NCBI RefSeq assembly: GCF_031759225.1
Contig: NZ_CP134494.1
Location: 4,570,920 to 4,634,919, forward strand
Direction: 5' to 3'
Source of the DNA: Mesobacillus jeotgali
GTDB taxonomy: Bacteria > Bacillota > Bacilli > Bacillales > Cytobacillaceae
Length of the DNA: 64,000 bases
Below, piece after piece: positions 39,145-49,418 of the stretch. The translations under genes and the position numbers were made by a program. How positions within the stretch are numbered: the first letter of the stretch is position 1; the number at the start of each line of letters is the position of its first letter. The notes beneath the pieces are model-generated. The model was not told the DNA's origin. It was given only the letters and a program-made list of their open reading frames with translations, and did no database searches.

Positions 39145-41114
39145 TCTTTTTGTCCCCCTTCTAAATAATCATCTATGGCATTTTGTAAAAGTGTTTCTGC
39201 CTCATCCGTAGTTATATCATACATTTGTGTCGCAGCATTGGTTAAATGCCCGCCACCTTCGAGATTTTCCATGATCACCTGGACATTGATTTCGCCAAGC
39301 GACCTCGCACTTATGCCAATGGTATCTTCTGATCGTTTTGAGATGACAAAGGATGCTGAGACTCCATCCATCGTCAGCAGGGTGTCAGCAGCCTGCGCAA
39401 TCAGCACATGGTCACAATAAACATCGTCTGCACCTTTTGAAATGACAATGCCATCCCGGTAAAAATAAACATTCTCAATAATTTTAGCTCTTCTGATATA
39501 CGTATTAATATCCTCTTTTAAAAACTTCTGGACTAAAATGGTATCCGCCCCGTGGCTGCGCAGATAGGAAGCAGCATCGAATGTCCGGGCCCCGGTCCTT
39601 AATGTGAAGCTTTTAGTATCTACGATGATTCCCGCCAATAAAGCAGTTGCCTCTAGCATCTGGATTTTACCGTTCTTAGGCTGATATTCCAGTAACTCGG
39701 TCACGAGTTCAGCTGTTGATGAAGCATAAGGCTCCATATATACGAGCAAAGGATTCTTGATGAATTCCTCTCCCCGGCGATGATGGTCAATCACGATGAT
39801 GTTCTCAATCCGGTTCAACAGTCTCTCATCAATGACAAGTGATGGTTTATGCGTATCAACAATGACAAGCAATGTGTCATCAGATGCAATTTCATATGCC
39901 TGCTCCGGCGAAATGAATCGAGAGTAGAGGGATTCGTTTTCCTTAATCTCATCCATCAGGCGCTGTACACCTGTATCAATCTCATTTTTATTATAGACAA
40001 TAAAACCTTCACGCTTATTCATCTGCGCTACTTTGAGAATTCCGATTGCCGAACCGATGGCGTCCATATCAGGGTTCTTATGTCCCATGATTAAGACCTT
40101 ATCACTCTCGATGACCAGTTCTTTCAATGCGTGAGAGATGACTCGGGCCCTAACCCTTGTTCGCTTTTCAACAGGATTCGTCTTGCCTCCATAAAACTTA
40201 ACTTTGCCATTAGGCTGCTTGATCGCAACCTGGTCACCACCGCGTCCCAAAGCCAAATCCAGGCTGGATTGTGCCTGGGTGCCAAGCTCAGGAAGGGATG
40301 AATATCCTGTGCCAACACCTATGCTTAAAGTTAATGGGACATTTTGCTTCGATGTCGTTTCCCTTACTTCATCAAGTATCGAGAATTTCCCTTTTTCCAG
40401 CAGCTGAAGTATATGCTCGCTAAATACTGCGATGAAGCGCTCAGAGGAAACCCTTTTGAGGAATACCCCATTATTGGTTGCCCATTTATTTAAAATGGAC
40501 GTCACAAGACTGTTCAAGCTGCTTTTCGTCTGATCATCCATTCCCTGAGTCAATTCCTCATAGTTATCAAGGTAAATGATCGAGATGACTGTACGCTCAT
40601 CATGATACATTTTTTCGATTTCTGCCTGTTCGGTCACGTCGAAAAAGTAGAGCAGCCGTTCTTCAGGTTTATGGATGACTCGGAATTTACGGGCATGAAG
40701 AGTGATGATTTCTGTTTCCACTTCTTGCTTGATCAGCGGAATGACCGCATCAGCAACATCATAAAGTGATTTTCCTACTAGCGAATCTTCATTGAAACAT
40801 GCAGCAATGAAGGGATTCGTCCACTCAATATAATAGTCATCATTAACCAGCATGATCCCGATGGGCATTTCCATCAACGCTTCTTCGCCGACTTTTTTCA
40901 CCCGGTAAGACAGCGTGGAAATGTACTCTTCCGTCTCTTGCCTTATTTTATGATTCACTTGAAAAATCAAATATATCAATAGGCCAGTGAGAATGAAACC
41001 TGCTGCTCCTATAATCCAGTTATAGTAAGACAGAAATCCAATCAGCACTAGTGTTACGGCCATCAATCCATACAATGGATAGCGTATTTGCCGCCTCTCT
41101 AAATAAGAAGGCAT
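39141..41114 (-). CDS. gdpP: Cyclic-di-AMP phosphodiesterase GdpP (YybT)
   Basis: 657 residues. Two membrane helices in the first 52 residues, a heme-sensing PAS-type domain (about 75-150), a degenerate GGDEF domain (about 165-300), and DHH-DHHA1 phosphodiesterase domains with [17 protein letters not shown] and DHHRRGEEF metal-binding motifs and C-terminal GGGHLTNAA. It hydrolyses c-di-AMP, a messenger controlling potassium, osmotic balance and wall stress. Sits between yybS and rplI in a conserved operon. Confidence 0.96.
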   Translation of the reverse strand: MPSYLERRQIRYPLYGLMAVTLVLIGFLSYYNWIIGAAGFILTGLLIYLIFQVNHKIRQETEEYISTLSYRVKKVGEEALMEMPIGIMLVNDDYYIEWTNPFIAACFNEDSLVGKSLYDVADAVIPLIKQEVETEIITLHARKFRVIHKPEERLLYFFDVTEQAEIEKMYHDERTVISIIYLDNYEELTQGMDDQTKSSLNSLVTSILNKWATNNGVFLKRVSSERFIAVFSEHILQLLEKGKFSILDEVRETTSKQNVPLTLSIGVGTGYSSLPELGTQAQSSLDLALGRGGDQVAIKQPNGKVKFYGGKTNPVEKRTRVRARVISHALKELVIESDKVLIMGHKNPDMDAIGSAIGILKVAQMNKREGFIVYNKNEIDTGVQRLMDEIKENESLYSRFISPEQAYEIASDDTLLVIVDTHKPSLVIDERLLNRIENIIVIDHHRRGEEFIKNPLLVYMEPYASSTAELVTELLEYQPKNGKIQMLEATALLAGIIVDTKSFTLRTGARTFDAASYLRSHGADTILVQKFLKEDINTYIRRAKIIENVYFYRDGIVISKGADDVYCDHVLIAQAADTLLTMDGVSASFVISKRSEDTIGISARSLGEINVQVIMENLEGGGHLTNAATQMYDITTDEAETLLQNAIDDYLEGGQKE

Positions 41115-41144
41115 GTGCTCAGCTCCTAAAGCGTTAGTTTCTGA

Positions 41145-42086
41145 TTACTTCTTCTCCCCAAGACGTTTTCTTAAGTCAAATCCTAAATCAATTATACCTA
41201 ATATCCTCACAATATAAAGAACAAATGGAAGGAGGAAAACCAGGACAACGAAGATGATGGGAACCGCTTTAGGATAGTTTTTAATATGTGTTACATAAAA
41301 CACTAAAGAGAGCCCTTGGAGAACCATCAGCATTTGCAGGATGAATGTTAGATTGGAAATCACCCAGAACAAATAGGTTCCTTTTTCCGGCTGTATGATC
41401 AATGCTGCAATCATCGTGATGAGATAGTACCAAAGTATGCTCTTAGGCAGATTCAATTCCCTGAATGGCGGCCAGGTTGGCACCTTGATCCCGAACCGTT
41501 TCAAGAATGGAAACGAGACAAGCTGAAGCAGGAACACAATCAAGAATGAGGCCATGACGAACATGCTCGGCATAAGTACTTCCATCATATCGATCATTGC
41601 TTCAAATTGCTTGATGAGGTTCGCATCAGGTGCCTGCCCCATTTGTTCCAGCAATTTAATCGCCTGGTCGGTAGAGGCACGAAAAGCCTCCATCAATTCA
41701 TCGATAATATTAATTTTGAATAAGATGACTGATAACGCATATTGTGCCACCAAATTCAAAAGGAACACGAGGGAACCAGCTATGTATGCTGCGAACTTAC
41801 TTTTCCCTTCCCTGACCATATAACCCATAACAGCACCTGTTGTCCCATATGCCAATGCAAGCGGGATTGCCAGGAGCGATCCTAAAATCATGGATAATAA
41901 CACAGCTGCGAGCGTAAAAACAGCCGTACTTTTCCCATCATACTTAGCACCGAAAAATAAGAACGGCAAAGAAAGAAAAAGGTTTACGATTAACCCCAGG
42001 CCAGGTATATAGAAAGTGATCAATAATAAAACCGCAAAAATCGCTAACAGGATGGCACCTTCCGTCAGCTTGTATGTATTCTTCAT
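41145..42086 (-). CDS. yybS: YybS family membrane protein (DUF2232)
   Basis: About 313 residues, seven or eight hydrophobic segments, resembling the substrate-binding S component fold of ECF transporters (GAILLAIFAVLLLITFYIPGLG). Function unknown. Start at 42086 (MKNTYKL), behind GAGGTGG. First gene of the yybS-gdpP-rplI-dnaB run; repeat copy C lies in its upstream region. Confidence 0.9.
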   Translation of the reverse strand: MKNTYKLTEGAILLAIFAVLLLITFYIPGLGLIVNLFLSLPFLFFGAKYDGKSTAVFTLAAVLLSMILGSLLAIPLALAYGTTGAVMGYMVREGKSKFAAYIAGSLVFLLNLVAQYALSVILFKINIIDELMEAFRASTDQAIKLLEQMGQAPDANLIKQFEAMIDMMEVLMPSMFVMASFLIVFLLQLVSFPFLKRFGIKVPTWPPFRELNLPKSILWYYLITMIAALIIQPEKGTYLFWVISNLTFILQMLMVLQGLSLVFYVTHIKNYPKAVPIIFVVLVFLLPFVLYIVRILGIIDLGFDLRKRLGEKK

Positions 42087-42100
42087 AATCCACCTCACAG

Positions 42101-42173
42101 AAAAGCGTAAGCGCCTTGATCAGCCTCGACAAGTGCTGGAGCTAGACACCGAAAAGCATAAGCGCCTTGGTGT
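42101..42173 (+). repeat. Dispersed repeat, collapsed copy C
   Basis: A 49-base remnant (42101-42149) joins the left arm directly to the terminal GCTGGAGCTAGACAC, followed by a second partial left arm (42150-42173). An internal deletion of about 70 bases is implied. Confidence 0.75.
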
Positions 42174-42302
42174 CATTATAAGGTTCAATCAAGATTTAAT
42201 AACTGTTTACTGAACCAAGTACCAGCCATTTTTAAGATAACCGATAAGAACTATTTTAGCTTTTAAACGTATGACAAGCAAACGAAGTGATATATAGCTA
42301 AT

Positions 42303-42333
42303 ATAAAAGGCAGCGGGAAAGCCCCGCTGCCTT
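42303..42333 (-). terminator. Terminator of the rpsF-ssb-rpsR operon
   Basis: AAAAGGCAGCGGG / CCCGCTGCCTTTT hairpin, T run on minus strand. Confidence 0.9.
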
Positions 42334-42347
42334 TTAAAATCCGATCA

Positions 42348-42629
<282 letters not shown>

Positions 42630-42634
42630 TTATA

Positions 42635-43120
42635 TTAGAATGGAAGATCATCATCTGAAATGTCGATCTGGCCGCCACCTGCAAATGGATCTTCATCTAC
42701 TTTTGTATAACCTTGGTTTTGTCGTTGATTCTGATTCCCGAACGGGGATCCTTGATCATTTTGACGGGAATAACCGCTATCCCCTCTGTCTGAAGACTGT
42801 CCTTTTGGCTCAAGGAACTGAACACTCTCAGCAAGAACTTCTGTAACGTATACACGCTTACCATCTTGTCCTTCATAGCTACGAGTTTGAACGCGTCCAT
42901 CAACACCTGCAAGGCTGCCCTTCTTCAAGAAGTTAGCAACATTTTCGGCTGGACGGCGCCATACCACACAGTTAATGAAGTCAGCTTCTCTTTCCCCCTG
43001 CTGGTTGGTAAATGAACGATTTACCGCAAGTGTGAAAGTAGCCACCGCAACTCCATTCGGTGTGAAACGTAATTCAGGATCCTTGGTCAAACGGCCAACA
43101 AGAATGACACGATTCATCAT
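42635..43120 (-). CDS. ssb: Single-stranded DNA-binding protein
   Basis: About 161 residues: OB fold (1-105, [20 protein letters not shown]), Gln/Asn/Gly-rich linker and acidic C-terminal tip DISDDDLPF that recruits replication and repair proteins. Start MMNR at 43120 behind GGAAGGAG. Lies between rpsF and rpsR as in most Firmicutes. Confidence 0.96.
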   Translation of the reverse strand: MMNRVILVGRLTKDPELRFTPNGVAVATFTLAVNRSFTNQQGEREADFINCVVWRRPAENVANFLKKGSLAGVDGRVQTRSYEGQDGKRVYVTEVLAESVQFLEPKGQSSDRGDSGYSRQNDQGSPFGNQNQRQNQGYTKVDEDPFAGGGQIDISDDDLPF

Positions 43121-43198
43121 CAGAATCAACTCCTTCCCCCCAGCATGAATGTTCCATATGAAACATCTTCCGCTGAAAGTTTATATTTATAACATTAA

Positions 43199-43486
43199 TT
43201 ATTCTTCTTCTTTAATTACGATGTGGCGAAGGATATCTTCGTTGATCTTAGCAAGACGAGAGAATTCCTCAACTGCTTCCGGAGTAGCGTTTACCTTAAC
43301 AAGCTGGTAGTAGCCATCACGGAAATCATTGATTTCATAAGCAAGGCGGCGTTTGCCCCATTCCTTAGCTTCTGAAACTTCCGCACCGTTTTCTGTAAGG
43401 ATTGAACTGAAACGCTCGGTAAGAGCCTTTTTAGCTTCCTCTTCAATGTTTGGGCGGATGATGTACATAATTTCGTACTTTCTCAT
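43199..43486 (-). CDS. rpsF: Ribosomal protein bS6
   Basis: 95 residues from ATG 43486 ([13 protein letters not shown]), behind AGGAGGTGA. Pairs with bS18 on the 30S subunit. First gene of the operon, likely autoregulated by the S6:S18 leader upstream. Confidence 0.97.
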   Translation of the reverse strand: MRKYEIMYIIRPNIEEEAKKALTERFSSILTENGAEVSEAKEWGKRRLAYEINDFRDGYYQLVKVNATPEAVEEFSRLAKINEDILRHIVIKEEE

Positions 43487-43502
43487 CACTGTCACCTCCT
43501 TT

Positions 43503-43551
43503 TGGTCTAAACGGCCCCATTACAGGGCAAGGAGTAATTGTTTAATTACTC
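43503..43551 (-). promoter_or_regulatory. S6:S18-binding leader of the rpsF operon
   Basis: On the minus strand: hairpin GAGTAATT/AATTACTC, then GCCC-TGTAATG-GGGC followed by CCGTTTAGACC just before the rpsF ribosome site. rpsF leaders in many bacteria carry a hairpin with an exposed CCG that mimics the S18 site in 16S rRNA; this fits but I cannot test the fold. Confidence 0.5.
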
Positions 43552-43561
43552 ACAAGATGAA

Positions 43562-43590
43562 ATTATATCACAGAACATATTCAAAGGCAA
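43562..43590 (-). promoter_or_regulatory. Promoter of the rpsF operon
   Basis: -35 TTGCCT (43585-43590), spacer of 17, -10 TATAAT (43562-43567), about 80 bases before rpsF. Confidence 0.6.
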
Positions 43591-43694
43591 TGATATGTAT
43601 AGAGAATCTATTTTCCCTATTTCTATGTGATAGATTTCTATAAGAAAATACTAACATATGTTCGTATTTTTGTCCATGCTAAATGAATCGATAA

Positions 43695-43726
43695 TAAAAA
43701 ATAATGCCCTGCTGTATGGGCAGGGC
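43695..43726 (-). terminator. Terminator after ychF
   Basis: GCCCTGC / GCAGGGC hairpin followed on the minus strand by ATTATTTTTT. Confidence 0.8.
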
Positions 43727-43736
43727 AAAAAATGAG

Positions 43737-44837
43737 TTATACATTGAAACGGAAGTGGATGATGTCTCCGTCTTTTACTTCGTATTCTTTTCCTTCAAGG
43801 CGGACTTTTCCTGCTTCCTTGGCTGCTGTCATGGATCCTGCTGCCAAAAGGTCATCGTAGTGGACTGTTTCTGCACGGATGAATCCGCGTTCGAAATCTG
43901 AGTGGATGACACCGGCACACTGAGGTGCTTTCATTCCGCGGCGGAATGTCCATGCGCGGACTTCCTGGACACCAGCTGTGAAGTAGGTTGCCAGTCCAAG
44001 CAGGCTGTAAGCCGCACGGATCAACTGGTCCAAACCTGATTCTTCAATGCCTAGCTCTTCTAGGAACATTTGCTTTTCTTCGCCTTCAAGCTCAGCGATT
44101 TCTTCTTCGATCTTAGCGCTGATGACGATGACTTCCGCATTGTCTTTTTGTGCAAAGTCGCGGACCTTCTGGACATATTCGTTTCCGCTCGGATCTGCAA
44201 CATCTTCTTCGCCCACGTTCGCAACATAAAGCATTGGCTTGATTGTCAGCAAATGAAGTTGTTTAACGATTTTCATCTCTTCATCTGTAAATTCAACCGC
44301 ACGAGCTGGCTGCTCAGCTTCAAACGCGTCCCGAAGGCGAGCAAGGATTGGAAACTCAATAGAAGCTTCCTTGTCTTTTTGCTTAGCCAACTTTTCGACA
44401 CGGCTGATTCTTTTTTCAACAGACTCGAGGTCGGCAAGGATCAATTCCAGGTTGATAACCTCGATATCAGAAATAGGATCTACTTTACCGGCAACGTGCG
44501 TAATATTGTCATCCGCAAAACAGCGGACAACCTGGCAAATCGCATCTACCTGGCGAATATGGGAAAGGAACTTGTTTCCCAGACCTTCTCCTTTGCTCGC
44601 TCCTTTAACGATTCCAGCAATGTCAGTGAATTCGAATGCAGTCGGTACAGTCTTTTTCGGCTGTACGAGCTCAGTCAATTTAGTTAAACGATGGTCAGGA
44701 ACCTCAACGATTCCGACATTCGGGTCAATCGTACAAAACGGATAGTTCGCTGATTCAGCACCAGCCTGTGTGATCGCATTAAACAATGTAGATTTCCCAA
44801 CGTTAGGAAGTCCAACAATACCTGCTGTTAAGGCCAT
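43737..44837 (-). CDS. ychF: YchF/OLA1-family ribosome-associated ATPase
   Basis: 366 residues. G-domain with P-loop GLPNVGKSTLF, DIAGIVKGASKGEGLG (switch), and an altered G4 motif (NVGEED) that gives ATP preference; then coiled-coil insert and C-terminal TGS domain (HYDDLLAAGSM ... DGDIIHFRFNV). Binds 70S ribosomes; linked to stress response. Start at 44837 (MALTAGIVG), behind GAGGAG. Called yyaF in B. subtilis, in the same place beside rpsF and yyaE. Confidence 0.96.
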   Translation of the reverse strand: MALTAGIVGLPNVGKSTLFNAITQAGAESANYPFCTIDPNVGIVEVPDHRLTKLTELVQPKKTVPTAFEFTDIAGIVKGASKGEGLGNKFLSHIRQVDAICQVVRCFADDNITHVAGKVDPISDIEVINLELILADLESVEKRISRVEKLAKQKDKEASIEFPILARLRDAFEAEQPARAVEFTDEEMKIVKQLHLLTIKPMLYVANVGEEDVADPSGNEYVQKVRDFAQKDNAEVIVISAKIEEEIAELEGEEKQMFLEELGIEESGLDQLIRAAYSLLGLATYFTAGVQEVRAWTFRRGMKAPQCAGVIHSDFERGFIRAETVHYDDLLAAGSMTAAKEAGKVRLEGKEYEVKDGDIIHFRFNV

Positions 44838-44945
44838 CCATGTCACTCCTCTATTTAAAAATGTATCTATTCAAGCAAGAATCACCTAAACGATTTTTTC
44901 CTCTCACAATTATAGAGATAACGAAGGGAAAAGACAAGCTTGTTA

Positions 44946-45023
44946 GAAAAGCGCAAGCGCCTTGGTCAGCCCCGAAAAGCCCTGCAAGGCCTGACAGTGA
45001 AACTATTTTTTGACTTTCTTCAT
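44946..45023 (+). repeat. Dispersed repeat, truncated copy D
   Basis: Left arm and middle of the ~120-bp element, stopping after the inner GACTTC-like arm at about 45023 and running straight into the 53-bp tandem array. Confidence 0.75.
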
Positions 45024-45285
45024 GAACGGCACCCTTATAGAGGCAGATTGGCTTGCATAAGGGGCTCTTTCCCCTTGAACGGCACCCTTATAGAAGCCAA
45101 TTGGCTTGCATAAGGGTCTCTTTCTCCCTGAACGGCACCCTTATAGGGGCGGATTGGCTTGCATAAGGGTCTCTTTCTCCCTGAACGGCACCCTTATAGA
45201 GGCAGATTGGCTTGCATAAGGGTCTCTTTCTCCTTAAACGGCAACTTATAGAGTCCGATTGGCTTGCATAAGGGTATCTTTGGTA
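45024..45285. repeat. Five tandem 53-bp hairpin repeats
   Basis: Units start at 45024, 45077, 45130, 45183 and 45236, exact period 53. Each holds CCCTTAT ... ATAAGGG with an inner core such as AAGCCAATTGGCTT, so each unit folds into a hairpin. The last unit is the most diverged. No coding frame follows the period. Confidence 0.9.
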
Positions 45286-45389
45286 CCTTAGATTTCAAAT
45301 ATCTGTTCATCAATCATGTCTCTTGGCGTCCTCATGCCCATATTTTTCAACATCTAACACCAATGTTGCTTGTCCATATTCTCTAAAAA

Positions 45390-47274
45390 ATCGAGTAGGA
45401 GGGGGTGACTAACCCCCGACCTCTCACACCACCGTACGTACCGTTCGGTATACGGCGGTTCAATTAAGTGTGACGTAGAAATTCATATCTTTGATATAGA
45501 CTTTTGAGCCCTCGATGACTCCAATAAGAGTTATCGAGGGTTTTGTGTAAGATTGGACTTGAGGCAATTCTCCAAAATTTCTTTCTGGAATTTCCCCATT
45601 CGTATGCCTTTTGGTCTGGAACGCCAAGACTTTTGAGTTTTCTTACTCTTGTCTTCGGGTTCTTCCATTGTTTCCATTCAATCATACGGAGTCTTCTTCT
45701 AATCCACTCATCAAATTCTTTGAATTTACTTGGTGTATCAGCTAATGCAAAATATCCACACCATCCCGTTAGAAATTGATTCAATTTCTCAATTCTAACT
45801 TCCATGGGGATTGGTTTAGAACGGGATGTTAACTTTCGTATTTTAGCTTTTAGCCTTTTAACACTTTCGTTGGCTATTCGAACCTTCGGTTTCTTATTAA
45901 CCGTAAAGCTAAAGCCAAGGAATTTTCGTTTCCACGGGCGGTCAACCGCTGATTTCCCTCTGTTTACTTTGAGCTTTAATTTCTGCTCAATGAAGCATGT
46001 AATGGAGTTCATTACTCGTTCTCCAGCTTTCTTCGATTTCATGTAAATATTACAATCATCGGCGTATCGGACAAACTTGTGACCTCTCCTTTCTAGTTCT
46101 TTATCAAGCTTATCCAAAAGTATATTCGAAAGAAGAGGGCTCAGGGGACCTCCTTGTGGTGTTCCTTCTTCTGCATCGTAGACTACACCATTTATCATGA
46201 TTCCTGCTTGGAGATATTTTCGAATTAGCTTCAAGACCAATCGGTCTTGGATTCTGCTTGCCAATATCCCCATCAGCTTGTCATGATTCACTTTGTCAAA
46301 GAACTTCTCCAAGTCCATGTCAATCACCCATCTGTAACCTTCACTTATATATCCCCTTGCTTTACGTACAGCGTCATGGCCTCTTCGGCTTGGCCTAAAC
46401 CCATAACTATGTTCCGAGAAGGTTGGGTCAAAAAGCGGAGTTAAAACTTGGGCGATTGCCTGTTGGATGAAACGATCTATCACGGTAGGTATTCCAAGTA
46501 ACCTTACTCCACCGTTCGGTTTCGGGATTTCGACTCGACGTACTGGGTTAGGTTGATAGGTACCTTTCCTTAAAGAATCACAAAGGGTGTCCCAGTTCTC
46601 ATAGAGATGTCTTCGTAGGGATTTTACGGACATTCCATCTATGCCGTGACTCCCTTTGTTCTTCTCCACACGTTTAAGTGCTTCTATTAAGTTTTCCCGT
46701 GATAGAATCAGATTCATTAACATGTGATATTTCCTTTCGACGTGAACGTAGAAATCTAATTATGTTATTCCTGCTCCACCCTCATGAAGTCCCCTGTGGA
46801 TTCACCACTTCCTCCTTCAAGTAAGTCCTTTCGGATTGTCTGCTTCTACACAGGAATTGTATGCCTAGTTCTCGTTCTTCCTAATTGTTCAGTCCTTCCC
46901 TTACCGTCTCGAGCCGGTAAAGTACTATGACCTCTGCTGACTTCTGATTGTTCAGCTATCTATTGCTAGATAGGTTACCAAGTGTACTTGGCTTTCCAAT
47001 CAGACCTCCCCGGGTAAGAGTACAGTCTTTCCCTCCATCTATCTGCTTCATTTACTCTGTACCACCTTCGGCAGTAAGGACTTTGTTTTGTTCTGCAAAC
47101 TCATCCAATGGTACCTAGCCTTATATGAAGTTCGTGTTCCTCAGACCGGAGGTTTGCCGCTCGCTTCCTTCAGATTCCGCGTCACCGCGGACACCCTTGC
47201 GTTAAGCTAACCACTACTACTGCCTTCATGGCTCGGGACTTACACCCTATAGACTGCACCCATGCCGGGCGCAC
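45390..47274 (-). mobile_element. Group II intron (IIC-like), about 1885 bp
   Basis: 5' end on the minus strand GTGCGCCCGGCATGGGTGCA at 47274. 3' end shows a domain V hairpin (ACCGCCGTATACCG-AACG-GTACGTACGGTGGT) followed by domain VI with GAGAGG/CCT-A-CTC, giving a bulged branch-point A and ending CTCGAT at 45390. The RT gene lies in the domain IV position. The 5' exon is the yyaE terminator hairpin plus TTCTTCT and the 3' exon begins TTTTTAG, matching the terminator-targeting habit of class C introns. The 3' boundary could shift by a few bases. Confidence 0.85.
45464..46723 (-). CDS. ltrA: Group II intron reverse transcriptase/maturase
   Basis: 419 residues. RT domain with RT-0 to RT-7 blocks: GSHGIDGMSV, VRLLGIPTVIDRFIQQAI, YGFRPSRRGHDAV, VIDMDLEKFFDKVNHDKL, GTPQGGPLSPLLSNI and the catalytic YADD (residues 220-223); then a maturase (domain X) region ending RRLRMIEWKQWKNPKTR. 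No HNH endonuclease follows, as usual for class C introns. It assists splicing of its own intron and copies it into new DNA sites. ATG at 46723 behind AAAGGAAA. Reading frame intact, so it may be active. Confidence 0.93.
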   Translation of the reverse strand: MLMNLILSRENLIEALKRVEKNKGSHGIDGMSVKSLRRHLYENWDTLCDSLRKGTYQPNPVRRVEIPKPNGGVRLLGIPTVIDRFIQQAIAQVLTPLFDPTFSEHSYGFRPSRRGHDAVRKARGYISEGYRWVIDMDLEKFFDKVNHDKLMGILASRIQDRLVLKLIRKYLQAGIMINGVVYDAEEGTPQGGPLSPLLSNILLDKLDKELERRGHKFVRYADDCNIYMKSKKAGERVMNSITCFIEQKLKLKVNRGKSAVDRPWKRKFLGFSFTVNKKPKVRIANESVKRLKAKIRKLTSRSKPIPMEVRIEKLNQFLTGWCGYFALADTPSKFKEFDEWIRRRLRMIEWKQWKNPKTRVRKLKSLGVPDQKAYEWGNSRKKFWRIASSPILHKTLDNSYWSHRGLKSLYQRYEFLRHT

Positions 47275-47304
47275 AGAAGAACCGCACTCTCAATGAAAGT
47301 GCGG
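47275..47304 (-). terminator. yyaE terminator, split by the group II intron
   Basis: CCGCACT (47282-47288) / AGTGCGG (47298-47304) hairpin; the following T tract is cut after TTCTTCT by the intron at 47274. Confidence 0.8.
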
Positions 47305-47315
47305 CAAAACGATGA

Positions 47316-49316
47316 TTATTCTTTTTCAACTTTTTCAATATTGACCAGGCAGTCATATAGTGTGCTGCCGAGGCCGTTGTCTGATTCCCGGCTGGATGTC
47401 AGCTGGTTGACAGACCCTCCGAATCGGGCGCTCAAGCCTTCATCAATATTCACGGTCCCCGGGTGGGCCATTTTTAAAATTGAAACGGTCCCTTTCAATT
47501 CGCCTCTGTCGTTCCAGACACGGACATAGTCCTGGTCTTTCAGTCCCTTTTCTACAGCCACGCTGCTTGCGATTTCCACTTTCACATATGGCTCCGGCTG
47601 GAACAGGTGGAAATGCTGCGAGTGGTTGGAACGCAAAGGATGGATCGTCAGCAAGGAATATGGATACTTATCCGCCAGCTCTGGATTCGTCCATTTTGTT
47701 TCTGTTGGCAGTGACAATTTGATTCGGCCGTCAGCGACTGCAGTAGCAGTGAATTCATACTTGCCGCTTGGCGTTTTGAATCTCCTGTCTGCCCATGGAA
47801 TTTTATCCACCGGGAGCTCCGCGAACTTTTCCACACGGATTTTATCCAAAGTAATACCCTTTTCTGTCAAGGATGCCAGACCCATTCCCAAGAATTCTTC
47901 CCTGGTAAAACCAAATTCGTCCCCGAATCCTAATCTGTTCGCCAGTTCTCCCCAAATCCATGCGTCCGGCTTAGCTTCTCCCGGCGGTTCGACAAGCTTC
48001 GGACCATGATTGACATAATGATGGTACATGGAAGAATAGTACACATCCTCTACCTCAAAAGCTGTGGCAGCTGGCAGAACATAATCTGCAAGTTCAGCTG
48101 TATCGGTCATGAACTGGTCAATCACCACGAGTGTTTCGAGCGATTCAAAAGCCTCTCGCACTCTTTTCGTATCCGGAACTTGAGTCAGCGGATTTCCGCA
48201 TGTGACGATTCCCATCTTAATCACAGGATCAACTGCCGACAGTATTCCTTCTGCCTGCCTCATCATCGTGAACGTTCGTGATGTCTTTTTCTGTTCAGGC
48301 ATAGTCATATTCTGGTAGTCAAAACTTTGCCCTACCTGCTTGTTCGCATAGTTGGCTCCGCCGCCCGGAATCCCGATATTGCCGCTGACGGCAACAAGCG
48401 CGTCCAGCAGCCTGATTGTACTCCCGCCATTTTCATAGCGCTGCATGCCAAGTCCCATGATGGTCGATACTGGCTTATCAGCATAAACCTCGGCAAGGTG
48501 GGTGATGAGGTCGGCCGGAACTTCTGTCACTTCACTTATATAGTCTAATGAAACCGTATCAAGCAAGGCTTCCAAGTCCTCAAACCCTAAAGTATGGCCC
48601 GCCAGAAAATTGCCATCCTGCAAATCCATCCTCAGTAACTCTTTCATGATTCCAGCAGCTAATAATCCATCGAAACCTGGCTTGATGGAGATATATTCAT
48701 GGGCCAGCTTGGCCGTTGCATTATAAATTGGATCGATGACATAGATTTTCGTGCCATTCTTTTTCGTAGCCTGAAGGTTTTGGAAAAGATGCATATTCGT
48801 CCGGGCGACATTTCTGCCCCAGATGACAACATGTTTGCTGTTTTTCAAATCTTCTGGTGCATGGCTGTAGGCATCGCCAAAGTCCCAGTTCTGTGCTTCA
48901 ATTCCCGATCCCCAGCAAATGGAACCAGTCAATTCAGTCACACCGCCATAGAGATTAAAGAAGCGGCTGTCGAGATTGGTGAGCAAACCACCATTGGCAT
49001 AATCATGGCTGTGCAATACGGATGTGGTGCCAAAACTCTCTTTATAATAAGCCAGTTTTCCAGCAATTTCATCGAGTGCCTGTTCCCAGGAAATCCTCTC
49101 GAATTTGCCATCGATTTTTTTCAGAGGATAAAGCAATCTGTCTTCCGAATTCGCCCTATTCTCCAGCATCCTGCCGCGGCCGCAAATTTTCCCCTGTGTA
49201 ATCGGATGATCTGGATTGCCTTCGACCTTTGTTACCTTTCCGTCTTCCACGGTAACAAGGAACCCGCAGCTGTCCCAGCAATTCAATGGACATGCTGAAT
49301 GATATACTGTCGCCAC
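47316..49316 (-). CDS. yyaE: Molybdopterin oxidoreductase YyaE
   Basis: 666 residues, same length as B. subtilis YyaE. N-terminal 4Fe-4S cluster site Cys9-x3-Cys13-x3-Cys17 and Cys45 (KICGRGR), molybdopterin-binding domains (VVIWGRNVARTNMHLFQNL, YVIDPIYN), and a C-terminal molybdopterin dinucleotide-binding domain (HPLRSNHSQHFHLF ... VRVWNDRGELKG). Member of the bis-MGD DMSO reductase/formate dehydrogenase superfamily; substrate unknown. No signal peptide, so cytoplasmic. Single gene; the intron lies directly behind it. Confidence 0.9.
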   Translation of the reverse strand: MATVYHSACPLNCWDSCGFLVTVEDGKVTKVEGNPDHPITQGKICGRGRMLENRANSEDRLLYPLKKIDGKFERISWEQALDEIAGKLAYYKESFGTTSVLHSHDYANGGLLTNLDSRFFNLYGGVTELTGSICWGSGIEAQNWDFGDAYSHAPEDLKNSKHVVIWGRNVARTNMHLFQNLQATKKNGTKIYVIDPIYNATAKLAHEYISIKPGFDGLLAAGIMKELLRMDLQDGNFLAGHTLGFEDLEALLDTVSLDYISEVTEVPADLITHLAEVYADKPVSTIMGLGMQRYENGGSTIRLLDALVAVSGNIGIPGGGANYANKQVGQSFDYQNMTMPEQKKTSRTFTMMRQAEGILSAVDPVIKMGIVTCGNPLTQVPDTKRVREAFESLETLVVIDQFMTDTAELADYVLPAATAFEVEDVYYSSMYHHYVNHGPKLVEPPGEAKPDAWIWGELANRLGFGDEFGFTREEFLGMGLASLTEKGITLDKIRVEKFAELPVDKIPWADRRFKTPSGKYEFTATAVADGRIKLSLPTETKWTNPELADKYPYSLLTIHPLRSNHSQHFHLFQPEPYVKVEIASSVAVEKGLKDQDYVRVWNDRGELKGTVSILKMAHPGTVNIDEGLSARFGGSVNQLTSSRESDNGLGSTLYDCLVNIEKVEKE

Positions 49317-49385
49317 TTCCTCATCTCCCCACGTTCTCTCTATAATGTTTCATTAATTTTACCTTTAAGAATAATACAATTAGGC

Positions 49386-49418
49386 AAAAAAAAGAAGCAG
49401 GATTACTCACCCTGCTTC
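49386..49418 (-). terminator. Terminator overlapping the DUF951 stop
   Basis: GAAGCAGG / CCTGCTTC hairpin (49394-49418) followed by eight Ts on the minus strand; the last codons lie in the stem. Confidence 0.85.

Noticed and set aside
45024..45285. CRISPR array or coding tandem repeat
   Set aside because: Units are contiguous 53-mers without unique spacers and without a conserved reading frame.
45286..45390. 21-codon minus-strand ORF between the array and the intron
   Set aside because: No good ribosome site and no recognisable family; too short to support.
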